A stretch of 54,843 nt of DNA from VRUE01 sp036266075. GTDB taxonomy: Bacteria > Actinomycetota > Thermoleophilia > Solirubrobacterales > 70-9. Positions 15,929-24,628 of the stretch are shown here, piece after piece. How positions within the stretch are numbered: the first letter of the stretch is position 1; each line of letters begins with the position of its first letter. The notes under the pieces were generated by a model that saw nothing but the letters and a program-made list of their open reading frames with translations, made no database searches and was not told where the DNA came from. A program made the position numbers and the translations under genes. The stretch spans positions 1 to 54,843 of the forward strand of contig DATANV010000031.1 of assembly GCA_036266075.1 (NCBI GenBank), written 5' to 3'.

Positions 15929-16801
15929 CTATCCGCGCAGGACTTCGACCGCGATCGCGGCGGTCTCGCTGGGGCTTTCGCCGACCCGCACGCCCTTCGC
16001 CTCCAGCGCTTCTTTCTTGGCCTGCGCGGTCCCCGACGAGCCGGAGATGATCGCCCCGGCGTGGCCCATCTGCTTGCCGGGCGGCGCGGTGAAGCCAGCG
16101 ATGTAGGCGACCACCGGCTTGGAGATCTCGGCGGCGATGAACTCGGCCGCGCGCTCCTCGGCGTCGCCGCCGATCTCGCCGACCATGACGATCAGCTCGG
16201 TCTCGGGGTCGGCCTCGAAGAGCTCGAGGATGTCGATGAAGTCCGAGCCGACGATCGGGTCGCCGCCGATGCCGACGATCGAGGAATTGCCCTCGCCGGC
16301 TTGCTTCAGCTCGTTGCCGATCTGGTAGGTCAGCGTGCCCGACTTGGAGACGACGCCGATCTTGCCCGGGTCGAAGAACTGGGCGGGAATGATGCCGACG
16401 TTGGCCTTGCCCGGCGAGAGCACGCCCGGGCAGTTCGGCCCGATCAGCCGCACGCCCGCCTCCTTCGCCTTCCAGTAGGTCTTCAGCATGTCGAGCACCG
16501 GGATCCCCTCGGTGATCGCGATCACCGTCTGCACGCCGGACTCGATCGCCTCGTCGATCGCCGGCGCCGCGAAGCGTGCCGGGACGAAGATCATCGAGGT
16601 GTTGGCGCCCTCCTGCTCGACCGCCTCGCGGATCGAGTCGAAGATCGGCACCCCCTCGACGTCCTGGCCACCCTTGCCCGGCGTGACGCCCGCCACCAGG
16701 TCGGTCCCGTAGGCGCGGTTGCGGAGGCCGTGGAAGGAGCCCTCGCGGCCGGTCAAGCCCGAGACGACCAGCTTGGTGTCCTTGTCGACGACGATGCTCA
16801 T
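15929..16801 (-). CDS. sucD: Succinyl-CoA ligase alpha subunit
   Basis: 290 residues, full length. The N-terminal CoA-binding Rossmann domain has VSGLTGREGSFHGL and YGTDLVAGVTPGKGG, the phosphohistidine is in QMGHAGAIISG (near residue 248), and the middle reads RLIGPNCPGVLSPGKANVGIIPA. With SucC it makes ATP or GTP while converting succinyl-CoA to succinate in the TCA cycle. The start overlaps the sucC stop by four bases (ATGA), ensuring equal synthesis. No terminator-like hairpin is obvious after it. Confidence 0.97.
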   Translation of the reverse strand: MSIVVDKDTKLVVSGLTGREGSFHGLRNRAYGTDLVAGVTPGKGGQDVEGVPIFDSIREAVEQEGANTSMIFVPARFAAPAIDEAIESGVQTVIAITEGIPVLDMLKTYWKAKEAGVRLIGPNCPGVLSPGKANVGIIPAQFFDPGKIGVVSKSGTLTYQIGNELKQAGEGNSSIVGIGGDPIVGSDFIDILELFEADPETELIVMVGEIGGDAEERAAEFIAAEISKPVVAYIAGFTAPPGKQMGHAGAIISGSSGTAQAKKEALEAKGVRVGESPSETAAIAVEVLRG

Positions 16802-17955
16802 GAGGCCAGCTCGACCACCTTCTGCGCGGCGCCGAGCATCGTCGTCTCCTGATGCAGGTTGGAGAGACCGGCACCGGCGAGGATCTCCAGCCCCTCCTCG
16901 GAGTTGGTGCCGTCGAGCCGCACGACCAGCGGCGCCGCGAGGTCGAGCTGCGCCGAGGCCTCGACGATGCCCTTGGCGATCTCGTCGCAGCGGGTGATGC
17001 CGCCGAAGATGTTGAAGAGGATCGCCGTGACCTTCTCGTCGGAGGTGATCACGGTCAGCGCGTCGACGATCGCCTCCGCCTTCGAGCCGCCGCCGGCATC
17101 GAGGAAGTTGGCCGGCGCGCCGCCCGCCTGGGCGACGACGTCGAGCGTCGACATGCAGAGGCCGGCGCCGTTGGCGAGGATGCCGACGTTGCCGTCGAGC
17201 TTGACGTAGGTGAGGCCCTTCTCGCGCGCCATCGCCTCCTGCGGGTCCTCGACCGACTCGGCGTCGATCGCCGCCAGCTCCTCGTGGCGGTAGAGGGCGT
17301 TGTTATCGATCGTCACCTTGGCGTCGAGCGCGACCACCTCGCGACCGGCGGTGACGATCAGCGGGTTGACCTCGATCAGGCTGGCGTCCTCGGCCATCGC
17401 CACCTCGGCCAGCTTCGACAGGACTTCGGCCGCCGCCTCGCGGGCGTCCTCGTCGAGGCCGGCGGCGTCGACTATCGGGCGCGCCTCCACGGCGGTGAAC
17501 GACCGGGTCGGGTCGACGTGCTCCTTGACCAGCGCCGCCGGGTCCTCCTCGGCGACCGCCTCGATGTCCATACCGCCCTTGGCCGAGACCATCGCCAGCA
17601 GCTTCTTCTCGCCGCGGTCGAGGATCACCGAGGCGTAGTACTCGGCGGCGATGTCGGAGCCGGCCTCGATCCATACCCGGTGCACCTTGAACGGCCCCTC
17701 GCCGCGCGGTCCGCGAATGTCCATGCCGAGGATCGCGTCGGCGTGCGCCCGCGCCTCCTCGGCGTCGGCCGCGATCTTGATGCCGCCCGCCTTGCCGCGA
17801 CCGCCGATCAGCACCTGGGCCTTGACCGCACAGGGGTAGCCGATCCGCTCGGCGGCGGCCACAGCCTCCTCGACGGTTTCGGCGACCTCGCCGCTCGGCA
17901 CGGCGATGCCGTGCGCGGCGAACAGCTGCTTGCCCTGATACTCGAGGAGGTCCAT
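16798..17955 (-). CDS. sucC: Succinyl-CoA ligase beta subunit
   Basis: 385 residues, normal length. The ATP-grasp domain begins MDLLEYQGKQLFAAHGIAVPSGEVAET and holds the lysine in VKAQVLIGGRGKAGGIK. Later landmarks are EVNPLIVTAGREVVALDAKVTIDNNALYRH and the CoA-ligase part NGAGLCMSTLDVV, FLDAGGGSKAEAI and NIFGGITRCDEIAKGI. It forms the nucleotide-binding subunit with SucD. Its promoter region is shared with the divergent HAD gene at 17997 through a short AT-rich element (TTATAGG on this strand). Confidence 0.97.
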   Translation of the reverse strand: MDLLEYQGKQLFAAHGIAVPSGEVAETVEEAVAAAERIGYPCAVKAQVLIGGRGKAGGIKIAADAEEARAHADAILGMDIRGPRGEGPFKVHRVWIEAGSDIAAEYYASVILDRGEKKLLAMVSAKGGMDIEAVAEEDPAALVKEHVDPTRSFTAVEARPIVDAAGLDEDAREAAAEVLSKLAEVAMAEDASLIEVNPLIVTAGREVVALDAKVTIDNNALYRHEELAAIDAESVEDPQEAMAREKGLTYVKLDGNVGILANGAGLCMSTLDVVAQAGGAPANFLDAGGGSKAEAIVDALTVITSDEKVTAILFNIFGGITRCDEIAKGIVEASAQLDLAAPLVVRLDGTNSEEGLEILAGAGLSNLHQETTMLGAAQKVVELAS

Positions 17956-17996
17956 GTCGGTCCGGCCCCCGTCAGGGCCGCGCGGCAGCCTATAAG

Positions 17997-18692
17997 ATGC
18001 CGCGCCCCGTGCCTCTCCCCGCCTTGAAAACCATCAAATGGGTGACCACCGACTGCTACGGCACCCTGATCGACTGGGAGAAAGGCATCATCGAGGCCTG
18101 CAGGAAAGAGGCCGAGAAGGATGGCTTCAGCTTCGAGGAGGGTCCCTTCCTGGCGCGCTTCCTCGAGGTCCAGGCCGAGATCATGGCCGGCTCCTACGAA
18201 CTGTACGCGGAGGTGCTGCGGCGCACGATCGTCAAGGTCGCCCGCGAGATCGGCTGGGAGATCGAGCCCTCGCGCGCCCAGTTCCTGCCCGACAGCGTCG
18301 CCTACTGGCTGCCCTTCCGCGAGGCCAACGCGGCGATGGACCGGCTCGGCAAACGCTACGAGATCGGGATCGTCTCCAACATCGACGACAAGCTGCTCGG
18401 CGTCTCGCGGCGCCACCTACGGACCGAACTCGACCTCGTCGTCACCGCCCAGCAGGTGCGCAGCTACAAGCCGGATCCGGTCCACTTCAAAGAGTGCGCG
18501 CGGCGAATCGGCAGCAAAAAAGGCTGGGTCCACATTGGGTCCGGCTACGAGACCGACGTGGCGCCGCTGCTGAAGATGAAAGTGCCGGTGATCTGGGTCA
18601 ACCGCCACGACGAGAAGCTCGATGGCCGCAAAGCGCCCAGCGCCACGGTCAAAAACTTCCGCGACGCGGCTAAAAAGCTCGGCGCGTCCTAG
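17997..18692 (+). CDS. HAD hydrolase, haloacid-dehalogenase type II-like
   Basis: 231 residues. Motif I is TTDCYGTLIDWEKG, where Asp-Cys-Tyr-Gly-Thr matches the DxYGT of L-2-haloacid dehalogenases. Motif II is GIVSNIDDKLL, the lysine is in QVRSYKPDPVHF, and motif IV is HIGSGYETDV. The cap lies about 25-100. The family removes halogen from haloacids or dephosphorylates small metabolites; the substrate cannot be told. TATAAG at 17991 touches the ATG, so translation may really begin at the in-frame GTG 18009 on a leaderless mRNA. It diverges from sucCD. Confidence 0.85.
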   Translation: MPRPVPLPALKTIKWVTTDCYGTLIDWEKGIIEACRKEAEKDGFSFEEGPFLARFLEVQAEIMAGSYELYAEVLRRTIVKVAREIGWEIEPSRAQFLPDSVAYWLPFREANAAMDRLGKRYEIGIVSNIDDKLLGVSRRHLRTELDLVVTAQQVRSYKPDPVHFKECARRIGSKKGWVHIGSGYETDVAPLLKMKVPVIWVNRHDEKLDGRKAPSATVKNFRDAAKKLGAS

Positions 18693-18748
18693 CGGTTTTC
18701 TAGCGTTTCACCTCGCAACTTCGCTCACAGCGACGGTTTCGACCTTCG

Positions 18749-20623
18749 ATGGACCGAGTCAGCAACCGCAGAACGTTTTCGCATGCCCGCCTCGGGGCCG
18801 GTGCAGGCATGCTTGCCCTGCTCTGCCTGCTCACCGCCACTCTCGGCGCGCCGGGCCCAGCGCGCGCCGCCGAAGAACGGCCGAGCTTCGTCGTCATCCA
18901 AACCGATGACCAGACGCTCGACGGACTCTACGCGGCCTTCAGCGGCGAAGGCGGGGGCGAGACCAGGGCAATGCCGAACACCCTCGACCTGATCGCCAAA
19001 CGCGGCATCGCCTTCAACCGCTACTACGTCTCCTACCCCCTCTGCTGCCCCTCGCGGGTCAGCCTGATGACCGGTCGCTACGCCCACAACACCGGCGTCA
19101 AGGGCAACGTCCAGCCCAACGGCGGCTACTACGGCTTCGCCTTCCGCGGCGCCTCCCAGCACAACATCGCCACCTGGCTGCAGGGCGCCGGCTACCGCAC
19201 GATCCACGTCGGCAAGTTCCTCAACGGCTACGGCGACGAGCCCTACAGCAGCGGGGCCGAAGTGCCGCCCGGCTGGACCGCCTGGCACACGATCCTCAAG
19301 GCAGACACCGAACACCTCTTCTACGGCTACATGATGAACAACGCCGGCTTCACCGGCAGCGGCGAATACACCTCCCACGTCGAAGGTCCCTACGGCGACC
19401 CCGGCACCTGGGAACCGCGCGAATACCTGACCCGCGACGACATCGGCTGCCCCTTCGCCCCGACCAACGGCCTGCCCTGCTTCTACGCAAGCGACGTCTT
19501 CACCAACTACGCCTCGGGCGAGCTGCTGGCGACCCCGCCCGAACAGCCCTTCTACCTGCAGCTCGACTACACCGCGCCGCACGGCGACTTCCGCAAGCCC
19601 GCCGGCCCCGAGCCGGCGCCGCGCAACTACGACTGGTTCAAGGGTGCGCGGCTGCCGCACGATCGCTCCGAAGGCCTCGACGAGGGCAACGTCAGCGACA
19701 AGCCGCACTTCATCCGCGAAGCCGAACACCTGACGCCGACCGACAAGCACGTCTACCGCGTCTACTGGCAGAAACAGCTGGAGTCGTTGCGCTCGCTCGA
19801 CGACGGGGTCAAACAGATCGTCGACACGCTGGGGTCGATGCACCGGCTGCGCAACACCTACGTCTTCTTCACCTCCGACAACGGCTTCTTCTTCGGCGAG
19901 CACCGCCTGATCGGCGGCAAGTTCCTCGCCTACGAGCCCGCCACCCACCTGCCGCTGCTGGTCCGCGGGCCTGGCATCAAGCCCAACACGTCGACCGGCG
20001 AGCTGGCGGCCAACGTCGACATCGCGCCGACGATCCTCGAACTGGCCGGGGTCGAACCGGACAAGAGCGTCGACGGGCGCTCGCTGGTGCCCTTCTGGCA
20101 GGACCCGAGCCTTCGCTCCCGCCGTCCGATCCTCTTCGAGTCCTTCGTCGAGACCAGCGACGTCAACGCCAACGGCGCCATCTCCACGGCCGGCGAAGGC
20201 GACGGCGGCCGCCCGGGCGGCAACGGCAGCACCGGCGGCGGCGCGCACGCCTCGAGCGCCGCGGGGCCGCGGGCGCACGCCTCGATCCTGGCGCCGCCCA
20301 AGGACTACGAGGGAATCCGCCTCGGCCCCTACAAGTACATCGCCTGGCCGACCGGCGAGAAGGAGCTCTACGACATCAACAAAGACCCGAACGAGCTCAA
20401 CAATATTGCCCGGGTGCCGAACTTCTACCCAATCCGCAACTTCCTCCACCGCCAGCTGCGGCGCTTCGAGAACTGCGTCGGCGACGAATGCCGCGAAGTG
20501 ACCCCGCCGCTACCGCTCACGCGCAAGGAATTCAACCGCCTGCGCGCCCAGCGCCAGAAGGAACTGCGGGAACACGAACAGCAGCGCGAAAAGGAACGTC
20601 GCGAACGCGAACACCGCCACTGA
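18749..20623 (+). CDS. Exported sulfatase (arylsulfatase/GlcNAc-6-sulfatase type)
   Basis: 624 residues. A signal peptide runs to about residue 40 (MLALLCLLTATLGAPGPARA). The alkaline-phosphatase-like core has metal Asp residues in QTDDQT (D53, D54) and the sulfatase signature CCPSRVSLMTGRYAHNTGV. C99 is the residue expected to become formylglycine in the CxPSR context. Later, FTSDNGFFFGEHRLIGGK supplies Asp-Asn metal ligands. The C-terminus has a highly charged helix (RAQRQKELREHEQQ). It would remove sulfate from an extracellular sugar or aryl ester. The formylglycine-generating enzyme is not in this window. A bidirectional terminator follows. Confidence 0.92.
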   Translation: MDRVSNRRTFSHARLGAGAGMLALLCLLTATLGAPGPARAAEERPSFVVIQTDDQTLDGLYAAFSGEGGGETRAMPNTLDLIAKRGIAFNRYYVSYPLCCPSRVSLMTGRYAHNTGVKGNVQPNGGYYGFAFRGASQHNIATWLQGAGYRTIHVGKFLNGYGDEPYSSGAEVPPGWTAWHTILKADTEHLFYGYMMNNAGFTGSGEYTSHVEGPYGDPGTWEPREYLTRDDIGCPFAPTNGLPCFYASDVFTNYASGELLATPPEQPFYLQLDYTAPHGDFRKPAGPEPAPRNYDWFKGARLPHDRSEGLDEGNVSDKPHFIREAEHLTPTDKHVYRVYWQKQLESLRSLDDGVKQIVDTLGSMHRLRNTYVFFTSDNGFFFGEHRLIGGKFLAYEPATHLPLLVRGPGIKPNTSTGELAANVDIAPTILELAGVEPDKSVDGRSLVPFWQDPSLRSRRPILFESFVETSDVNANGAISTAGEGDGGRPGGNGSTGGGAHASSAAGPRAHASILAPPKDYEGIRLGPYKYIAWPTGEKELYDINKDPNELNNIARVPNFYPIRNFLHRQLRRFENCVGDECREVTPPLPLTRKEFNRLRAQRQKELREHEQQREKERREREHRH

Positions 20624-20624
20624 C

Positions 20625-20653
20625 CGAGTAGAGGAGGAGCTGCCCTCTACTCG
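20625..20653. terminator. Bidirectional hairpin terminator
   Basis: CGAGTAGAGG (20625-20634) pairs perfectly with CCTCTACTCG (20644-20653) around nine bases. It lies just after the sulfatase stop and overlaps the last codons of the convergent carboxylase gene. No U-tract is present, which is common in high-GC actinobacteria. Confidence 0.65.
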
Positions 20654-22410
20654 ATGACGGCGAGTACGTCGCCTGTAGAGACCGCGGCGCCTTCGGCGAC
20701 GTTCAAGCTGGTGACTTTGCCGGCGCGATGGGCGGCGATCTCGTTCTCCATCTTCATCGCCTCTATGACGCAGATCAGGTCGCCCTCGGAGACTTCGGCG
20801 CCTTGCTCAACCGCGACGTTTAGGACCGTGCCCTGCAGCGGCGAGGGGAGCGACTCGCTCGAGGCGCTCGCACCGCCTCCGGACTTGCGCTCCCGCTTTG
20901 GTGGGCGCTTGCCGCCCGCGTTCGTCGCGGCAATGCCGCCGCCGAAAGCCTCGCCGATCACCTTGACGTCGAAGAGCTTGCCGGAGACCTCAACCTTGTA
21001 ATCGCGGGCGACCTTCTCGGCGCCCTCCTCCTCGGGCTCGGGCTCGGGCGCCTCCTGCGGCGCCGTCGACTTCAGCCACTCGCGGTCCTCCATCAGGTCG
21101 CGGCAGGTCTCGCCCCTGGCCCACTGCTCGGTGGCGAGGATCGCCTCATGGAAGGGGATCAGCGTCGTCAGGCCGCCGATCTCATACTCGCCCAGCGCCC
21201 GCAGCATGCGCCGCGTCGCGTGCTCGCGGTCGACATCCCAGACGATCAACTTGGCGACCATCGGGTCGTACATCGGCGTTACCTCGGAGCCCGCTTCGAC
21301 GCCCGAGTCGACCCGCACGCCCGGCCCGGCCGGCTCGCGGTAGGAAGTGATCGCGCCGGGCGCCGGGGCGAATTTCTTGTGCGCCGCCTCGGCGTTGATC
21401 CGGCACTCGATCGCGTGGCCGCGCAGCTCGACCTCGTCCTGGGAAACGGTCAGCGCCTCGCCGGCGGCGACCAGCACCTGCTCCCGGACGATGTCGATCC
21501 CGGTGACCATCTCGGTCACGCAGTGCTCGACCTGCACGCGCGTGTTCATCTCGAGGAAGAAGTACTCCTCGCCGACCTGCATTCCCTCGACCGTGCCGGC
21601 GCCGCGGTAGCCGACCGCCGCGGCAGCGTCGGTGGCGATCTTGCCGATCCGCTCGCGCATCTCGTCGTCGACCTGAGGGCCGGGCGCCTCCTCGATCACC
21701 TTCTGGTGGCGCCGCTGGATCGAACAGTCGCGCTCGCCAAGGTGGATCACGTTGCCGTGCGAGTCGGCCAGGACCTGGACCTCGACGTGGCGCGGGTCCT
21801 CGAGGTAGCGCTCGACGTAGACGCGATCGTCGGAGAAGAACTTCTCGCCTTCGCGGGCGGCGCCCTCGAAGGCGTCCTGCAGGTCGTCGGGCGTCTGGGC
21901 GACGCGGAAGCCCTTGCCGCCGCCGCCGCCCGCCGCCTTGCAGGCGACCGGGTAGCCAGCTTCCTCGGCCTGCTTCTTCGCAGCGTCGAGGTCCTTGGCC
22001 GGCTCGGTCGCGCCCGGCACGATCGGCACCCCGGCCTCGGCCATGATCTCGCGTGCCCGCGTCTTCGACCCCATCGCTTCGATCGCCTCGGCGGGCGGGC
22101 CGACGAAGACGATCCCTGCCTCATCGCAGGCGCGGGCGAAGTCGGCGTTCTCAGCCAGGAAGCCGTAGCCGGGATGGATCGCCTCGGCCCTCGCCTGCTT
22201 GGCCGTCTCGGTGATCTTCTCAATGTTCAGGTAGCTCTCGGCAGGCACGGCCGGCCCGATGAGGAACGCCTCATCAGCCTCGCGCACGTGCGGCGCATCC
22301 CGGTCGATCTCGGAATAAACGGCGACGGACCCAATGCCCATCTCCTTCAGCGTCCGCGCCACTCGAATCGCGATCTCGCCGCGGTTGGCTATCAGGACCT
22401 TCTCGAACAC
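20647..22410 (-). CDS. accA: Acyl-CoA (acetyl/propionyl) carboxylase biotin-containing alpha subunit
   Basis: 587 residues. Biotin carboxylase (1-450) has KVLIANRGEIAIRVARTLKE, HPGYGFLAENADFA, the ATP-grasp loop AAGGGGGKGFR, EMNTRVQVEHCVTE and CRINAE. A low-complexity linker precedes the biotinyl domain, whose lysine is in VIEAMKMENEI (near 553). Actinobacteria use this AccA3/PccA layout with a separate carboxyltransferase, which is not in the window. The GTG start at 22410 lies eight bases after TAGACT, consistent with a leaderless mRNA. The downstream hairpin at 20625 separates it from the sulfatase gene. Confidence 0.93.
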   Translation of the reverse strand: MFEKVLIANRGEIAIRVARTLKEMGIGSVAVYSEIDRDAPHVREADEAFLIGPAVPAESYLNIEKITETAKQARAEAIHPGYGFLAENADFARACDEAGIVFVGPPAEAIEAMGSKTRAREIMAEAGVPIVPGATEPAKDLDAAKKQAEEAGYPVACKAAGGGGGKGFRVAQTPDDLQDAFEGAAREGEKFFSDDRVYVERYLEDPRHVEVQVLADSHGNVIHLGERDCSIQRRHQKVIEEAPGPQVDDEMRERIGKIATDAAAAVGYRGAGTVEGMQVGEEYFFLEMNTRVQVEHCVTEMVTGIDIVREQVLVAAGEALTVSQDEVELRGHAIECRINAEAAHKKFAPAPGAITSYREPAGPGVRVDSGVEAGSEVTPMYDPMVAKLIVWDVDREHATRRMLRALGEYEIGGLTTLIPFHEAILATEQWARGETCRDLMEDREWLKSTAPQEAPEPEPEEEGAEKVARDYKVEVSGKLFDVKVIGEAFGGGIAATNAGGKRPPKRERKSGGGASASSESLPSPLQGTVLNVAVEQGAEVSEGDLICVIEAMKMENEIAAHRAGKVTSLNVAEGAAVSTGDVLAVIE

Positions 22411-22566
22411 GGCGGCGCAGTCTATTCATGGTGCGGGCGGAGAGGCAGGGCAAGGGAGGTGCGTGGGAAGGCCCCGCGCACCGCCTCGTCAACGCTCGAC
22501 GGCTCGCCCGCATTCCCGAGAAGGACGCCGCAGCGATGTCCTCGCTACCCAGCTAGGGTGCCCGCG

Positions 22567-23397
22567 ATGTTGATCGAGCTGCAGAGCCATTCGACCGTCT
22601 CCGACGGGCAGCTGGCGCCGGCCGACGTCGTCGCGGAAGCTGCGGCAGCAGGGGTTACGACGCTGGCGCTGACGGATCACGATGCAATCGCGGGGGTTCC
22701 AGAGGCGAGCGAGGCCGCCGAGCGGGCCGGAATCGAGCTGGTGCCGGCCATCGAGATGTCTTGCGTGCACGAGTACGCGGAAGACCTGCACGTCTGCGGG
22801 TACTGGGTCGACCTCGGGGCGATCGCTCCAGCGTGTGAGCGAGCCCAGCACGAGCGCGTTACGCGGGCCAGTGAGATCGTCGAGAAGCTGCGGGGCGAAG
22901 GGTTCGACCTGCACCTGGAGGACGCCGTGCGCGAGGCCGGCGACGCGCTCTCGATCGGGCGTCCGCACATCGCCCGCGCAGCGGGCGCGACCGGCGACCT
23001 CGGCCCCTTCTTCGAGGAGTACCTCGTGCCCGGCGCCAAGGCATTTGTGCCGCGCCGCTGGCCGACCGCCGAGCAAGCCGTAGAGGTCATCAAGGACGCC
23101 GGCGGCGTAGCCGTAGTCGCCCACCCCTACTGGGACATCTCCGAGCCGAGCGAGGTCGACGAGCTGATCCGCGCCCTCGACGTCGACGGCGTCGAGACCT
23201 TCTACCCGACCCACACCAGGGAGCAGACCGCCCACCTGCTCGAGCTCTGCGACGAGCTGGGGCTGATCCCCACCGCTTCCTCCGATTACCACGGCCCGAC
23301 CCACAAGACCTTCTCGAAGTTCGGCGACTACGACACCTACGGCCTCGCCGAGCCTAAAATCCCCCCCGCACCCAGCTCTTCATCGCCATCTCTTTAG
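22567..23397 (+). CDS. PHP-domain phosphoesterase (RNase AM/YciV-like)
   Basis: 276 residues from the ATG at 22567. PHP metal motifs: LQSHSTVSDGQLAP (His8, Asp13 region), LALTDHDAIAGVPEA, VPAIEMSC, GRPHIARA, VVAHPYWDI and the late SSDYHGPTHK. This order matches the YciV/RnAM branch, which removes nucleotides from the 5' end or hydrolyses 3',5'-bisphosphate nucleotides. The reading frame extends far upstream, but that part lies over the carboxylase gene. The ATG has TAGGGT seven bases before it, the leaderless spacing. It precedes the three-gene cassette by 34 bases but is compositionally distinct from it. Confidence 0.88.
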   Translation: MLIELQSHSTVSDGQLAPADVVAEAAAAGVTTLALTDHDAIAGVPEASEAAERAGIELVPAIEMSCVHEYAEDLHVCGYWVDLGAIAPACERAQHERVTRASEIVEKLRGEGFDLHLEDAVREAGDALSIGRPHIARAAGATGDLGPFFEEYLVPGAKAFVPRRWPTAEQAVEVIKDAGGVAVVAHPYWDISEPSEVDELIRALDVDGVETFYPTHTREQTAHLLELCDELGLIPTASSDYHGPTHKTFSKFGDYDTYGLAEPKIPPAPSSSSPSL

Positions 23398-23432
23398 TTG
23401 CTCTTTGGCATTGCCGACATAGAATGAAATCG
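23398..23432 (+). promoter_or_regulatory. Putative promoter of the three-gene cassette
   Basis: TTGCTC (23398-23403) and TAGAAT (23420-23425) are spaced by 16 bases. The -10 box ends six bases before the GTG at 23432, which predicts transcription starting at or next to the start codon. The -10 match is good and the -35 match weak. Confidence 0.5.
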
Positions 23433-24244
23433 TGGCGCTTGCAGCTCCCAAATTCCTAGGCGTCCAAGGTGTCTTGGGGCTTACCGAGTTCAGCCGCGAT
23501 CCGGCCCGGGACGAGCGATTCATCACCGCTGTGCGGCCCGAGTTTCAGAACGTCCAAAACCGACAGGTCCTGGCACCCGAAACTCCGCCACAGGTCCCCC
23601 ATCTCATCTTGGCCAGCCAGAGCTCACAGCTCTCGCTATCGGCAGCACAAGCCGAGTTTCAAGTCCAGTTCTACGGCGACTACCTGGACAACATCGGCAA
23701 GGGCTTAGATTTTGCCGAGAGAAAGCTCCTGGCCATCTTCGACGGCTTAGAGTCTGTGGGGACCTCGATGTCTTCGATCGGCCTAGTGTCTAAATTTCAC
23801 TTCCCGTACGGTGACGAGGATGCCGATAGTGCCCCAGCACACGTCATGAAGACGTTGACCAAGGTAGATGTCGATCCGACCGACCTCGAGGATGCCTCGG
23901 TTCGCATCGCACTTGTCGTACGAAACGTTTATTTCGTGCATCTAACCGTCGCTAACTATGAGCTGAGGGAGTTCGAACAGCCCCTTCGACCTGGAATGCA
24001 GAATCTGCGTCTAAGGCAATGGCAAGGGACGGTGGCAGAGACCGGAATCGAGCTCACTCTCGACATCAACAACAAGCTCGAGGCGCGCGCAAAGCAAGCA
24101 GAACCCGAGGTAACTTCAGAGGGTGTACGCGCCGTTGTCGGCATGCTGAAGGATGTGGCTACCACCTCTGGGCCGAAATTTGCCGAAACGGGTGAGATTT
24201 CCGTCGCCAATCTCGTCGAGAGCAGTGGAGTTGGGGCGAAGTGA
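23432..24244 (+). CDS. Unrecognised protein, cassette gene 1
   Basis: 270 residues, soluble and without obvious signal or membrane helices. The strand-rich middle (FQVQFYGDYLDNIGKGLDF, RIALVVRNVYFVHLTVANY) and the helical C-terminus recall sporadic TIGR04255-type proteins, but the resemblance is weak and I do not assert it. No catalytic motif stands out. The gene begins with GTG after a TAGAAT box and its TGA overlaps the next GTG (GTGA), so translation is coupled. Codon use is less GC-biased than in the flanking genes (AAATTTCAC, TATTTCGTG), hinting at recent transfer. It is probably the first component of a three-gene accessory system. Confidence 0.7.
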   Translation: MALAAPKFLGVQGVLGLTEFSRDPARDERFITAVRPEFQNVQNRQVLAPETPPQVPHLILASQSSQLSLSAAQAEFQVQFYGDYLDNIGKGLDFAERKLLAIFDGLESVGTSMSSIGLVSKFHFPYGDEDADSAPAHVMKTLTKVDVDPTDLEDASVRIALVVRNVYFVHLTVANYELREFEQPLRPGMQNLRLRQWQGTVAETGIELTLDINNKLEARAKQAEPEVTSEGVRAVVGMLKDVATTSGPKFAETGEISVANLVESSGVGAK

Positions 24245-24627
24245 CGTCTGACTATCGCACTCGGATCGATCGACCGGCTTTGGACGACATGCACTATGTC
24301 GTCGCGATGACTGACAGCGCCTCCGAGACTAGTCGAAGCGTCTCGCCTTCCGAGACGACTTTGTTTCGCCGTATATTCGGCAAGTTCGAGTTGATGATTT
24401 TGCCGTTGACGATTGCAGCGGCGCTTGGGGGATCCGGCGATGGAAGGCAGTACTACCGCACCATTGTCCGATCGAAAGCCAGTGGTTCTTTTTTGAACTT
24501 CGCCAACTGGAATGACGCCTGGATTTACACGGAGGAAGTCGCGGCCGTCGCCGAGATTCGCGCGCTGAACGAACTGCTAGCGCTTCCAGCACAGGAAGGT
24601 CCACGAGTAGACCTAGACGACGAGTAA
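24241..24627 (+). CDS. Unrecognised protein, cassette gene 2
   Basis: 128 residues from GTG. The first 45 residues are polar and Ser/Thr-rich. A hydrophobic helix-like part, FGKFELMILPLTIAAALGG, lies near 47-65 and could be a membrane or buried helix. The C-terminus is acidic (GPRVDLDDE) after an amphipathic helix with WNDAWIYTEEVAAVAEI. I recognise no family. The gene overlaps cassette gene 1 by four bases and is separated from gene 3 by one base, so the three proteins are made together. Composition is of lower GC than the chromosome around it. Confidence 0.65.
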   Translation: MTSDYRTRIDRPALDDMHYVVAMTDSASETSRSVSPSETTLFRRIFGKFELMILPLTIAAALGGSGDGRQYYRTIVRSKASGSFLNFANWNDAWIYTEEVAAVAEIRALNELLALPAQEGPRVDLDDE

Positions 24628-24628
24628 C

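Noticed and set aside
16852..18027. 391-codon plus-strand frame opposite sucC
   Set aside because: Shadow of sucC, valine/aspartate-rich with no conserved pattern.
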